Assembly (NCBI GenBank): GCA_900555195.1
Contig: USKC01000136.1
Coordinates: 1-7,934 of the forward strand
Reading direction: 5' to 3'
Source: an uncultured Lachnospiraceae bacterium
Lineage (GTDB): Bacteria; Bacillota; Clostridia; Lachnospirales; Lachnospiraceae
DNA: 7,934 nt
The position numbers were made by a program, and so were the translations under genes. The notes below the pieces were generated by a model, which did not search any database, had not been told where the DNA came from, and saw nothing but the letters and a program-made list of their open reading frames with translations. Below are positions 1-7,127 of the stretch, one piece after another (the stretch's first letter is position 1; every line of letters starts with the position of its first letter).

Positions 1-9
1 CAGAATACT

Positions 10-990
10 TTACTGGTCTTTGGTGCAGAATCCCGCCTGTGACAGTAACTGGGGATGCTCCTTTAAATAAGTCAGCCCCTCTTCCTTGTCCCGGGAAATC
101 TGCTCCTTTAACTCTTCCAGACCGGACATCTTCCTCTCCGGGCGCACGAAATGGAGAAGTCCCACCTCGATCTCCCTGCCATACAGATCGCCTTCGTAAT
201 CAAAAACGAAGGTCTCCACTCCCACCGGGGCGGTCCCATCCTTTGAAGGAATCGTGGGCTTTTTTCCGATGTTTGTAATGCCGCCGTAAAAACGGCCGTC
301 AATCAGCACACGGGAAACGTACACACCGTAAGGCGGAAGATGTTTTTCCGGAGGCGGAAGGAGATTTGCCGTGGGATATCCCAGAATCGGCTGACCGATA
401 TGATTTCCATGGACTACCTGGCCATGAATATAATACGGCTCTCCCAACAGTTCATTTGCCTTCTCGATCTGCCCCATATCCAGTTCTTCCCGCACGTAAG
501 TGCTGCTTATCACCCGATCCTCATCCCGCTCTTTTTCGATCACCACCAGATGATAGCCATATCGGGGAGCCAGCTTTTCCAAAAGAGCCGCATCCCCTGA
601 GCGGCGGTACCCAAATCCGCAGTCCGTTCCTACTACAATCGCTTTTGCATTCATCTGTTTCACCAGAATATCCCGGACAAAATCCTCAGCGGGGATCTGG
701 GAAGTCTCTTTCGTAAACGGATATTCTACAAGATAATCCATGCCCATCTTCCGGAGATTATTTTTTCTCTCCAGGTTCGTGGTGATCACAGTATGTCTCT
801 TTCCCTGCACCAGATCTGCAGGCGCTGTGCTGAAAGTAAAGACAGCCGCCTTATAGCCGTATTTTCTTCTGATATCCAGCATGATCCGCAGAAGTTTCTG
901 ATGTCCCCGGTGCCTTCCGTCAAATTTTCCTATGGTGACCACTGTAGGCTCCGTTATCTGAAATTCTCTCTCTTTTTCAATATAAATCAT
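10..990 (-). CDS. ribF: Bifunctional riboflavin kinase / FAD synthetase RibF
   Basis: RibF phosphorylates riboflavin to FMN and adenylates FMN to FAD. From ATG at 990 it has 326 residues, normal for the family. The N-terminal nucleotidyltransferase (FMN adenylyltransferase) has TIGKFDGRHRGHQ (19-31) with the HxGH nucleotide motif at 27-30, VVGTDCGFGYRRSGD (119-133) and ISSTYVREEL (161-170). The C-terminal flavokinase has HGQVVHGNHIGQ (189-200), the GYPTANL motif (204-210), NIGKKPT (240-246) and VETFVFDYEGDLYG (258-271) followed by FVRPERK. The frame stays open upstream to a GTG at 1029, but that 13-residue lead is unlike RibF and lies deep in truB; the ATG forming an ATGA overlap with the truB stop is preferred. 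The gene ends 9 nt before the window edge; rpsO often follows in related operons but cannot be seen here. Confidence 0.97.
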   Translation of the reverse strand: MIYIEKEREFQITEPTVVTIGKFDGRHRGHQKLLRIMLDIRRKYGYKAAVFTFSTAPADLVQGKRHTVITTNLERKNNLRKMGMDYLVEYPFTKETSQIPAEDFVRDILVKQMNAKAIVVGTDCGFGYRRSGDAALLEKLAPRYGYHLVVIEKERDEDRVISSTYVREELDMGQIEKANELLGEPYYIHGQVVHGNHIGQPILGYPTANLLPPPEKHLPPYGVYVSRVLIDGRFYGGITNIGKKPTIPSKDGTAPVGVETFVFDYEGDLYGREIEVGLLHFVRPERKMSGLEELKEQISRDKEEGLTYLKEHPQLLSQAGFCTKDQ

Positions 991-1937
991 GATTCCGTCA
1001 CCCCTGGAAACATCTTTTTCGGCTTCCACCAGTTCTTCTTTTCCTCAAACTCGTAAACCCCCAGAAATCCGCCGTCTTTTGTGTAAACACGGACCAATTC
1101 CCCATGGGGAAGTTCTTCCGGTCCGGCCTCGCGCTCTCCTCCTTCTCCTTCAGGAAGAAGGATCCGCGAAAAATCTTCCGATTTCACCGGATTCCCGTTC
1201 CGCACCAGATGGTCTGACGCTTCGCCGGCAAAGGCTTTCGGTCCGTCAAACATTGCTTCCACCGGAAGAATAATCTCACAAAGCCTTCCCTCATCACGGA
1301 TTTTTTCAATCTGAGAAAGGGTAACGCTTTCCTTTACCAGAAAGCGCTCTACCCGGATCCGCTTCAGATGCTCCATGCAACCTCCGCATCCCAGCATCCT
1401 TCCCAGATCATAACAGAGAGTCCGGATATACGTTCCTTTGGAACAGGTTACTGTAATTCCGGCACGGGGAAGATCCACCCAGTCAACCGAAATCTCCAGG
1501 ATCCGTACTTTACGCGGCTGACGCTCTACTTCCTTGCCCTGTCTGGCCAGATCGTAAAGCTTCTTTCCATCCACCTTAAGAGCCGAATACATGGGCGGCA
1601 TCTGCATGTAATCTCCCTGGAAAGAAGCAGCAGCCTGACGAATCTCTTCCTCATTGACAGTCACCGGGTACTCTGCCGTCACCATTCCTGTGGTATCCTG
1701 GGTATCTGTCTCCCTGCCCAGAAGAAGGACTGCCTGATACGTCTTATCCTTCTCCGTCAGCAGATCGCAAAGGCGGGTGGCCTGTCCCAGGCAGACAGGA
1801 AGCACACCTTCTGCCGCCGGATCCAGCGTTCCGGTATGACCGATCTTTTTCTGTTTTAAGATCCCGCGAAGCCTGGCCACCACATCGTGCGATGTATAGC
1901 CTGGTTCTTTGTATACATTGATCACTCCATGGTACAT
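987..1937 (-). CDS. truB: tRNA pseudouridine(55) synthase TruB
   Basis: TruB converts U55 of the tRNA T-loop to pseudouridine and also acts as a tRNA chaperone. The 316 residues start with GVINVYKEPGYTSHDVV (4-20), followed by the catalytic motif HTGTLDPAAEGVL with nucleophile D39 (residues 34-46). Further family motifs are RETDTQDTTG (75-84), QMPPMYSALKVDGKKLYDLAR (112-132) and CSKGTYIRTL (165-174). The C-terminal part (about 245-316) fits the PUA-like extension of Firmicute TruB and ends in the usual KNWWKPKKMFPG block. Within it, residues 262-278 hold a Glu/Gly-rich loop that looks like a variable insert. The ATG is 2 nt after the nrnA stop, with GAGGG 6 nt upstream. The stop overlaps the ribF start as ATGA. 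The assignment is firm. Confidence 0.98.
   Translation of the reverse strand: MYHGVINVYKEPGYTSHDVVARLRGILKQKKIGHTGTLDPAAEGVLPVCLGQATRLCDLLTEKDKTYQAVLLLGRETDTQDTTGMVTAEYPVTVNEEEIRQAAASFQGDYMQMPPMYSALKVDGKKLYDLARQGKEVERQPRKVRILEISVDWVDLPRAGITVTCSKGTYIRTLCYDLGRMLGCGGCMEHLKRIRVERFLVKESVTLSQIEKIRDEGRLCEIILPVEAMFDGPKAFAGEASDHLVRNGNPVKSEDFSRILLPEGEGGEREAGPEELPHGELVRVYTKDGGFLGVYEFEEKKNWWKPKKMFPGVTES
1001..1005 (-). promoter_or_regulatory. Probable ribosome binding site of ribF, within truB
   Basis: AGGGG ends 10 nt before the ATG at 990. The spacing is long, but it supports that ATG over the GTG at 1029, and the ATGA overlap with truB suggests that coupling does much of the work. Confidence 0.5.
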
Positions 1938-1939
1938 GC

Positions 1940-2917
1940 TCAGCCCTCTTTTTCCTCTTCCTTTGCCTCCAGTTCAAGGATCTGCTTTTCGATATGGCCG
2001 GAAAGGTTATTTACCACATCGTAAATACTGCCGGACATGGTGCACCCGGCTGCCTTTACATGGCCGCCGCCGCCGAAATAGGAAGCTATCTTTGAAACAT
2101 TGATCCGCCCGCCGGAACGCAGGCTGACCTTATATTCCAGAACTCCCGTTTCATACATGAAAATGGCACATTCCACGCCTTTAATGCTGCGCAGCTGGCT
2201 GACAATTCCTTCCAGGTCCTGGGAGGTGGCTTCATAAAAATCCATAGTCTTTTTATCCAGAACGCTCACCACGCATTTTCCATCCAGAAACCGTATGCTT
2301 TCCAGAAGGGCACGCCCCAATATCTGCGTCTGCAGATATGTTTTTTCATAAAAGGTTTCTTCAATCAGCCGGCTGAAGTCAAATCCGAAGGAAATCAGAT
2401 GTGCCGCAGCACGCAGGGTTTCCGGTGCGGTATTGGAATACTGGAACACCCCGGTATCATGGATGATGCCGATATAAAGGGCTTTGGCAATCTCCTCATC
2501 CAGCTGTTCCCCATCAATCAGATTGTATATCAGTTCACTTGTGGAGCTGGCTTCCGGTATCACATAATTCACATCACCGCAGCCACTGTTGCTCACATGG
2601 TGATCAATGTTGATTTTTTTATCTGCCGTGCAGAAATACTCTTCCGCCTGGCCCAGACGGTCAGAGGCAGTATCCAGACAGAAGAACACATCGAATTTCT
2701 CCTGTTTTCCGTAATCGCTGTCGATTTCCTCCACACCGCGGATACAGGAAAAAATATCCGCCGGTTTTTCCAGGAAAATATGGATATCCGCATCAGGCCT
2801 TACCTTCTTTAAATAAAGATATAGACCCATACAGGAACCAATGCAGTCTCCATCCGGACGGATATGTCCGCTGATACCGACCCTTTTCGCCTGTTTACAT
2901 TCTTCCAAAAGCTTCAT
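1940..2917 (-). CDS. nrnA: Bifunctional oligoribonuclease / pAp phosphatase NrnA (DHH-DHHA1)
   Basis: NrnA-type DHH phosphoesterases degrade 2-5 nt RNAs and dephosphorylate pAp to AMP, using Mn2+. The 325 residues show the DHH domain with SGHIRPDGDCIGS (16-28; metal ligands H18, D22, D24), LDTAS (D82), DHHVSN (105-110) and IIHDTGVFQYSNT (D154). The DHHA1 domain follows, with KVSLRS and the substrate-binding FGGGGHVKAAGC (281-292). All expected metal ligands are present and length is normal. A Lys/Glu-rich C-terminus ends the protein; its last codons encode the GAGGG used as ribosome binding site by truB, whose ATG is 2 nt past the nrnA stop. The start is the ATG 4 nt after GGAGG. The family also contains GdpP- and RecJ-like proteins, but no membrane or PAS segments are present, so NrnA is the best call. 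Substrate preference is inferred. Confidence 0.95.
   Translation of the reverse strand: MKLLEECKQAKRVGISGHIRPDGDCIGSCMGLYLYLKKVRPDADIHIFLEKPADIFSCIRGVEEIDSDYGKQEKFDVFFCLDTASDRLGQAEEYFCTADKKINIDHHVSNSGCGDVNYVIPEASSTSELIYNLIDGEQLDEEIAKALYIGIIHDTGVFQYSNTAPETLRAAAHLISFGFDFSRLIEETFYEKTYLQTQILGRALLESIRFLDGKCVVSVLDKKTMDFYEATSQDLEGIVSQLRSIKGVECAIFMYETGVLEYKVSLRSGGRINVSKIASYFGGGGHVKAAGCTMSGSIYDVVNNLSGHIEKQILELEAKEEEKEG
1944..1948 (-). promoter_or_regulatory. Ribosome binding site of truB, within the nrnA coding end
   Basis: GAGGG lies 6 nt before the truB ATG and is formed by the Glu-Gly codons that close nrnA. The 2-nt gap between stop and start makes reinitiation or coupling likely. Confidence 0.75.
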
Positions 2918-2921
2918 AAAT

Positions 2922-2941
2922 CCTCCCTGCTGGAGGCAGGG
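2922..2941 (-). promoter_or_regulatory. Hairpin region overlapping the nrnA ribosome binding site
   Basis: In the 29-nt gap between the rbfA stop and the nrnA ATG, the mRNA can form two mutually exclusive hairpins. One pairs CCCTGC (2941-2936) with GCAGGG (2930-2925) over loop CTCCA. The other pairs CCTCC (2936-2932) with GGAGG (2926-2922) over loop AGCAG. GGAGG is the nrnA Shine-Dalgarno, 4 nt from the ATG, so the second hairpin masks all of it and the first masks part. A ribosome ending rbfA at 2947 would be expected to unfold either. The pairing is seen in the sequence; regulation is inference. Confidence 0.5.
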
Positions 2942-2946
2942 AACGC

Positions 2947-3336
2947 TTATTCCTCATCGGCCTCCGCGTCCCGTGCCATATCCTGGCTTCCCATTACTTC
3001 ATCGATCTTATGGGACATATTTACACCATAGGCAATGGACTGATCCATAATAAACTGAACTTCCGGTGTAATGCGCAGGTTGATTTCTTTTGCCAGCCTG
3101 CTTTTTATAAAACCGGAGGCGCTTCTTAAGCCTGCCATCGTTTCCTTCTGGGCAGCTTCATCTCCCAGAACGCTGATCCATGCCTTACATGTCTTCAAAT
3201 CCGGGGATACCTCCACCGCCACCACTGAGGTGAGGGGGGCAATCCTGGGATCCTTTATTTCTCCCCGGATCGTTTCGGCAAGCACCTTCTGCACTTCCGA
3301 ATTAATCCGGGTATTTTTTACACTGTTTTTTCTCAT
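2947..3336 (-). CDS. rbfA: 30S ribosome-binding factor RbfA
   Basis: RbfA is a KH-fold protein that binds the 30S subunit near the 5' helix of 16S rRNA and helps late 30S maturation and cold adaptation. The 129 residues carry the family signature: an N-terminal helix with RINSEVQKVLAETIRGEIKDPRI (10-32), the strand VVAVEVSPDLKTCKAWISVLG (38-58), a helix with SGFIKSRLAKEINLRITPEVQF (74-95), and DQSIAYGVNM (98-107). The C-terminus is short and acidic (DAEADEE). Length is typical. The ATG has AGGAG 5 nt upstream. It follows infB directly; B. subtilis has ylxP between the two, and that gene is absent here. The stop is 29 nt ahead of nrnA, with a small hairpin in between. Product assignment is firm. 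Confidence 0.97.
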   Translation of the reverse strand: MRKNSVKNTRINSEVQKVLAETIRGEIKDPRIAPLTSVVAVEVSPDLKTCKAWISVLGDEAAQKETMAGLRSASGFIKSRLAKEINLRITPEVQFIMDQSIAYGVNMSHKIDEVMGSQDMARDAEADEE

Positions 3337-3341
3337 TGCAA

Positions 3342-3346
3342 CTCCT
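3342..3346 (-). promoter_or_regulatory. Ribosome binding site of rbfA
   Basis: AGGAG lies 5 nt before the rbfA ATG. It sits at the end of the 44-nt infB-rbfA gap, the longest gap between genes in the window. I saw no convincing hairpin terminator or promoter in that gap. Confidence 0.8.
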
Positions 3347-3380
3347 ACCTGTCAGGAATCCATCCGTTAACAGACCGGCT

Positions 3381-6300
3381 TTACCTGGGAACCTCTACCA
3401 TAATGTAGGCTTCCACAATATCGCCTTCCTGAATCTGGTCGAAACCATCGAATACAAAACCGCATTCGAATCCGGAACGGACTTCCTTAACATCATCTTT
3501 AAAACGCTTAAGGCTTGCCAGAGAACCTTCATATATCTGATCGCCGTCTCTGGTAATTCTCACCTTACAATCTCTCTTGAACTCACCGTCAAGCACATAG
3601 GCGCCTGCAATATTTCCCACTGCGGATGCCTTGAATATCTGACGTACCTCCGCGTGTCCGATAACCTTCTCCTCAAATACGGGATCCAGCATACCTTTCA
3701 TTGCTGCTTCAATATCCTCGATAGCCTGATAGATAACCTTATAGAGACGGATATCCACGCCTTCTCTTTCGGCAGTGGCCTTTGCCGTAGCATCCGGGCG
3801 CACATTAAAGCCGATAATAATAGCATTGGAGGTTGCCGCCAGGGTAACGTCGGACTCGTTAATGGCACCGACGCCTCCGTGGATGCATTTTACCACCACT
3901 TCTTCATTGGTCAGCTTCAGAAGGCTCTGTTTTACCGCTTCCACGCTGCCCTGTACATCGGCCTTGATGATCAGGTCAAGTTCCTTCAGGTTGCCTTCCT
4001 GAATCTGGCTGAACAGATCATCCAGGGACATCTTGGCTTTCGTTTCTTCCAGCTTCTTTTCTTTATTCTGTGTGATAAAGGTTTCTGCATAGGTGCGGGC
4101 TTCTTTATCATTTTCATGAGCCAGGAATACTTCGCCTGCATTAGGCACATCGGAAAGTCCAAGAATTTCCACGGGTGTGGAAGGTCCTGCTTCTTTCGCT
4201 CTTCTTCCCTTATCATCAATCATGGCCCTTACCTTACCATGGCAGGCTCCTGCGGAAATAAAATCGCCCACATGGAGAGTACCCTTCTGTACGAGTACGG
4301 TCGCTACCGGTCCGCGGCCCTTATCCAGCTCCGCTTCGATAACAAGACCTCTTGCCTGTCTGTTGGGATTAGCCTTCAGTTCCATGATTTCTGCTGTCAG
4401 CAGTATCATTTCCAGAAGCTGGTTGATCCCTTCGCCCGTCTTGGCAGATACCTGGGCAAATACAGTGCTTCCTCCCCATTCTTCAGGAATCAGTTCGTAT
4501 TCAGCAAGTTCCTGCTTCACTCTGTCAATATTGGCATTGGGTTTATCCATTTTATTTACGGCAACAATGATTTCAATTCCTGCTGCCTTCGCATGGTTGA
4601 TTGCCTCAACGGTCTGGGGCATTACGCCGTCATCCGCCGCAACTACCAGCACTGCGATATCCGTTGAATTGGCGCCGCGCATACGCATTGCGGTAAACGC
4701 CTCATGCCCGGGTGTATCCAGGAAGGTGATCTTCTGTCCGTTTATCTGTACGGTATAAGCACCGATATGCTGGGTGATGCCGCCGGCTTCCCTGTCTGTT
4801 ACATTGGTTTTCCGGATAGCATCGAGAAGGGAAGTTTTACCGTGGTCAACATGGCCCATAACGCAGATAACCGGCGGTCTGGAAACCATATCCTCTTCGT
4901 TTTCCTCATCCTCTTTCAGCAGTTCTTCAATGACATCCACCTTTATTTCTCTTTCACAGATGATGTCATAATCAATCGCTATATTCTCCGCATCCTCATA
5001 GGAAATTTCCTGGTTGAGGGTTACGATCTTGCCTTCCAGGAACAACTTCTTGATGATTGCCGCAGGCTGCAGCTTCATCTTATCGGCCAGTTCTTTGATG
5101 GTTATCGTTTCCGGCACGGTGATTACTTTAATCTGCTCTTCCTTCACCTCTTCTTTAACGGGTTCAGGCTTAATAAATCTGCCGGGCTTATTTTTCAGTT
5201 TGTTCTTTGCTTCGCCGTCCTCTTCATAGATGAGGTCTTTCTTGCTGCGCTTATCTCTTTCCTGAGCGCTGCGGCGTTTTTCTTCGTCTCTGTGCTTCTC
5301 CCCTTCTTTAATGGGGCTTTCCGCAACAAAACCCTTGCCCGGTGCGGGCTTCCTGAATTTATTGTCCATGGAACGCTTAGCGTCCGGCCTTCCGCCCGTA
5401 CCCTGTGTACGTTCTCCCTGAGGACGGTCGCTATTTCCGCCAGGGCGGCCATTGTTTCCGCCAGGACGGCCGCTGTTTGCATTACGGTTAAAGCCCTGAC
5501 CAGGCCTCTGACCGCCGTTATAGCCGGGACGGCTCTGCCCTTCCCCGGGTCTTCCCTGGGGTCTGTCGTTTCTGGGGCCCCTTGCATCCGGCCTGCTGCC
5601 CTGCGCGCCCTGGGGTCTGTCTGTCCTCGGCCCTCTCTGCTGCTGCCGATCCGCATAGCTGCCCGTTCTGCCTTCATTTCCCGGACGGTTTCCCTGGGGC
5701 CTTTCCGGCCTGCTGTCCGGCTGTCTTTCCGGTCTTGCATCACTTCTGTTTTCATTCCGTTCAGCCCTTGCCGCTCTCTCTGCGTTCGCTTTTTCTTCTC
5801 TTGCCTTCTGCTCTCTGGCCGCTCTTTCCGCCGCCTCCGCACGTCTGCGCTGTTCCTCCAGCCTTTCATCCGGCATCTGAGGCTGGGAAGGCTTGGTCAG
5901 GGGCTTAATCAGCTTGGGCTGTTCAAAACCGATTCTTCCTGAAGAACGGTTCTGATTGCCGTTCTGACGGTTTCCTGCCGTTCTTCCGGCTCCGCCCGCA
6001 TTATTATTTCCGCGGCCCCCATTGGAAGCGCCGCCTGCGTTTCCTCTGTTTGCGTTATTGGAAGGATGGTTCCCATTGCCCCTTCTGTCTCCATTATTAC
6101 CAGCTGCTCCGCCTTTATTCCCGCCGGAATTCTGTCTTTGGCCGCCGGTCTGCATTTTGCTGTTATGGGGATTGCTCACAAAAATAATATTTTTCTTTTT
6201 CTTTACCGGTGCCTCTCCTGCTTTTTCTTTCCCATCGGCACCGCCGTCATGAGCCTGAGGCGCAGCAGGCGCCTGCTCCTGTGCCTTTTCATGACTGCCG

Positions 6301-6542
6301 TTCTGCTCTTTTTCTGTCTTCGTTTCCGGCGTAACGCCTGTCGTCTTCATGGATGCATCTTCCACTATGCGTTTTTCTCCTTCGCTTTTACCAAAATGTT
6401 TCTTTACCATCATTGCCGCATCATCTTCCACCGAACTCTGGGCCGCTTTTGCTTCCACCCCTTGGTTCTGGAGAAAGGTAAGAATATCTTTGCTGTGTAT
6501 ATCCAACTCTTTTGCAAGTTCAAATATCTTCGTTTTTGCCAT
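3381..6542 (-). CDS. infB: Translation initiation factor IF-2, long form
   Basis: IF2 is the GTPase that brings initiator fMet-tRNA to the 30S subunit and promotes 70S joining. Visible parts of the 1053 residues: an IF2_N domain (1-52, [20 protein letters not shown]); a disordered linker (about 60-455); a second IF2_N domain (about 476-535, [21 protein letters not shown]); the G domain with GHVDHGKT (563-570), [10 protein letters not shown] (587-596), DTPGHEAF (609-616), NKMDKP (663-668) and SAKTG (699-703); then domains II, III ([10 protein letters not shown], about 860) and IV ending in EVPR. All GTPase motifs are intact. B. subtilis IF2 is roughly 715 residues, so the excess is in the linker, which is rich in Asn, Gly, Arg, Pro and Gln with a charged helical stretch at about 224-268. 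The ATG follows GGAGG by 7 nt. It starts 14 nt after ylxQ and ends 44 nt before rbfA. Confidence 0.99.
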   Translation of the reverse strand: MAKTKIFELAKELDIHSKDILTFLQNQGVEAKAAQSSVEDDAAMMVKKHFGKSEGEKRIVEDASMKTTGVTPETKTEKEQNGSHEKAQEQAPAAPQAHDGGADGKEKAGEAPVKKKKNIIFVSNPHNSKMQTGGQRQNSGGNKGGAAGNNGDRRGNGNHPSNNANRGNAGGASNGGRGNNNAGGAGRTAGNRQNGNQNRSSGRIGFEQPKLIKPLTKPSQPQMPDERLEEQRRRAEAAERAAREQKAREEKANAERAARAERNENRSDARPERQPDSRPERPQGNRPGNEGRTGSYADRQQQRGPRTDRPQGAQGSRPDARGPRNDRPQGRPGEGQSRPGYNGGQRPGQGFNRNANSGRPGGNNGRPGGNSDRPQGERTQGTGGRPDAKRSMDNKFRKPAPGKGFVAESPIKEGEKHRDEEKRRSAQERDKRSKKDLIYEEDGEAKNKLKNKPGRFIKPEPVKEEVKEEQIKVITVPETITIKELADKMKLQPAAIIKKLFLEGKIVTLNQEISYEDAENIAIDYDIICEREIKVDVIEELLKEDEENEEDMVSRPPVICVMGHVDHGKTSLLDAIRKTNVTDREAGGITQHIGAYTVQINGQKITFLDTPGHEAFTAMRMRGANSTDIAVLVVAADDGVMPQTVEAINHAKAAGIEIIVAVNKMDKPNANIDRVKQELAEYELIPEEWGGSTVFAQVSAKTGEGINQLLEMILLTAEIMELKANPNRQARGLVIEAELDKGRGPVATVLVQKGTLHVGDFISAGACHGKVRAMIDDKGRRAKEAGPSTPVEILGLSDVPNAGEVFLAHENDKEARTYAETFITQNKEKKLEETKAKMSLDDLFSQIQEGNLKELDLIIKADVQGSVEAVKQSLLKLTNEEVVVKCIHGGVGAINESDVTLAATSNAIIIGFNVRPDATAKATAEREGVDIRLYKVIYQAIEDIEAAMKGMLDPVFEEKVIGHAEVRQIFKASAVGNIAGAYVLDGEFKRDCKVRITRDGDQIYEGSLASLKRFKDDVKEVRSGFECGFVFDGFDQIQEGDIVEAYIMVEVPR
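5434..5475 (-). repeat. Two-copy 21-bp tandem repeat inside the infB linker
   Basis: Positions 5434-5454 and 5455-5475 are adjacent copies of a 21-bp unit that match at 18 of 21 bases. They encode GRPGGN-type heptads in IF2 residues 356-369 (GRPGGNN then GRPGGNS in overlapping phase). The multiple-of-three length keeps the frame. The conservation at DNA level points to a fairly recent in-frame duplication. Confidence 0.75.
5529..5636 (-). repeat. Degenerate 54-bp (18-codon) duplication inside the infB linker
   Basis: IF2 residues 303-312 and 321-330 are the same decapeptide apart from one position ([10 protein letters not shown] and [10 protein letters not shown]), exactly 18 codons apart. 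The underlying DNA shares a 14-base identity at 5554-5567 and 5608-5621. The rest of each unit has diverged (SRPDA against SRPG). Further RPQG copies occur near residues 281 and 373, so the linker appears to have grown by repeated duplication. Confidence 0.6.
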
Positions 6543-6549
6543 GCTGTAA

Positions 6550-6554
6550 CCTCC
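6550..6554 (-). promoter_or_regulatory. Ribosome binding site of infB
   Basis: A perfect GGAGG sits 7 nt before the infB ATG, inside the 14-nt gap after the ylxQ stop. It is one of the best-spaced Shine-Dalgarno sites in the window and fixes the infB start. Confidence 0.88.
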
Positions 6555-6556
6555 GT

Positions 6557-6868
6557 CTACTTGGCTTCTTCCAAATGTCCGATCAGGCTTTTGGCAAACC
6601 CGTCATCTGTTATCGCCAGGGATGCCCTCATTTCCTTTCCCATCGCGTGGCCCAGCCCCTCCTTGGTATCGTAGAGGTAGAACGGCACATGATAGTACTC
6701 GCACATATTCCGGAAATTCTTCTTTGTGTTGTCGGAGGCATCGTTTCCCACTATCACCAGGCGGGCGGCACCGGATTTGACGCTTTTTTCCGTCATAAAC
6801 TCACCGCTGACCACCGCTGAAGCACGGGTTGCGAGACCGAGCATGGATAAAATCTTATTCTGCTTCAA
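6557..6868 (-). CDS. ylxQ: L7Ae-family RNA-binding protein YlxQ
   Basis: This belongs to the L7Ae/L30e/S12e superfamily, whose members bind kink-turn RNA; bacterial YlxQ is a ribosomal-protein-like accessory of uncertain role. From the chosen start it has 103 residues: [16 protein letters not shown] (2-17), SGEF with [19 protein letters not shown] (27-45), an [18 protein letters not shown] block (47-64) and GLGHAMGK (71-78), the expected L7Ae fold order. I chose TTG at 6868 because YlxQ proteins begin with a short lead of the form MKQxKxL. This start overlaps rnpM by 14 nt. Its ribosome binding site is imperfect: AGGGAG ends 10 nt upstream and GAGGAG ends only 1 nt upstream. The frame is open to an ATG at 6907, but that would add 13 residues unlike the family. 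An ATG at 6844 would cut into the first conserved helix. The gene is certain; the start is moderately so. Confidence 0.9.
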   Translation of the reverse strand: MKQNKILSMLGLATRASAVVSGEFMTEKSVKSGAARLVIVGNDASDNTKKNFRNMCEYYHVPFYLYDTKEGLGHAMGKEMRASLAITDDGFAKSLIGHLEEAK

Positions 6869-7127
6869 ACTCCTCAAACTCCCTTTCCAGACTGTCATAA
6901 ACTTCATTTGGAATATTCATTTTAAAAGAACGCTCCAATCCCTTGCTCTTCCTTGCCTTTTTCAGGCATTCCATGGATTTGCACAGATAGGCGCCTCTCC
7001 CATTTTTTTTACCTGTCACATCGAGGACAATGTCTCCCTCTGCGGTCCTTAAGACCCGCATCATTTCTTTTTTACCTTTCATCTCCCCGCAGCCTACACA
7101 TTGCCTCATGGGAACCTTCTTATTCAT
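6855..7127 (-). CDS. rnpM: RNase P modulator RnpM (YlxR, DUF448 family)
   Basis: This is a small RNA-binding protein of the YlxR/DUF448 family. The B. subtilis member has been reported to bind RNase P RNA and reduce RNase P activity in vitro. The 90 residues show the family pattern: RQCVGCGEMK (residues 8-17) with a CxxC pair at C10/C13, then MRVLR, a D-x-TGKKNGRGAYLC core (residues 36-49) and a further Cys at 54. The GRGAYLC motif is diagnostic. Length is normal for the family. The start is an ATG with GGAGAG at 7138-7133, 5 nt upstream; it overlaps the nusA stop by 8 nt. The C-terminus ([10 protein letters not shown]) is acidic, and its Glu codons supply purine-rich sequence just ahead of the ylxQ start. 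Placement between nusA and ylxQ is the standard Firmicute order. Function here is inferred from the family. Confidence 0.95.
   Translation of the reverse strand: MNKKVPMRQCVGCGEMKGKKEMMRVLRTAEGDIVLDVTGKKNGRGAYLCKSMECLKKARKSKGLERSFKMNIPNEVYDSLEREFEEFEAE

Noticed and set aside
991..1029. Upstream GTG start for ribF giving 13 more residues
   Set aside because: The added lead is unlike RibF and lies within truB; the ATG at 990 forms a typical ATGA overlap.
3337..3380. Possible terminator or promoter in the infB-rbfA gap
   Set aside because: Only weak 3-4 bp pairings occur, with no T-run after a GC-rich stem and no clear -10/-35 pair.
3336..4667. Plus-strand open frame of 443 codons opposite infB
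   Set aside because: Its codons lie in exact register with infB codons on the other strand, so it stays open simply because infB rarely uses TTA, CTA or TCA. The translation resembles no family and infB is unmistakable.
5195..5869. Minus-strand 224-codon frame overlapping infB in another frame
   Set aside because: It is the shifted reading of the repetitive Arg/Gly-rich linker. The Arg/Glu/Ala-rich product is an artefact of composition.
4704..5942. Plus-strand open frame of 412 codons opposite the infB linker
   Set aside because: Same register effect as above, and its composition mirrors the low-complexity linker codons. No ribosome binding site or family resemblance was seen.
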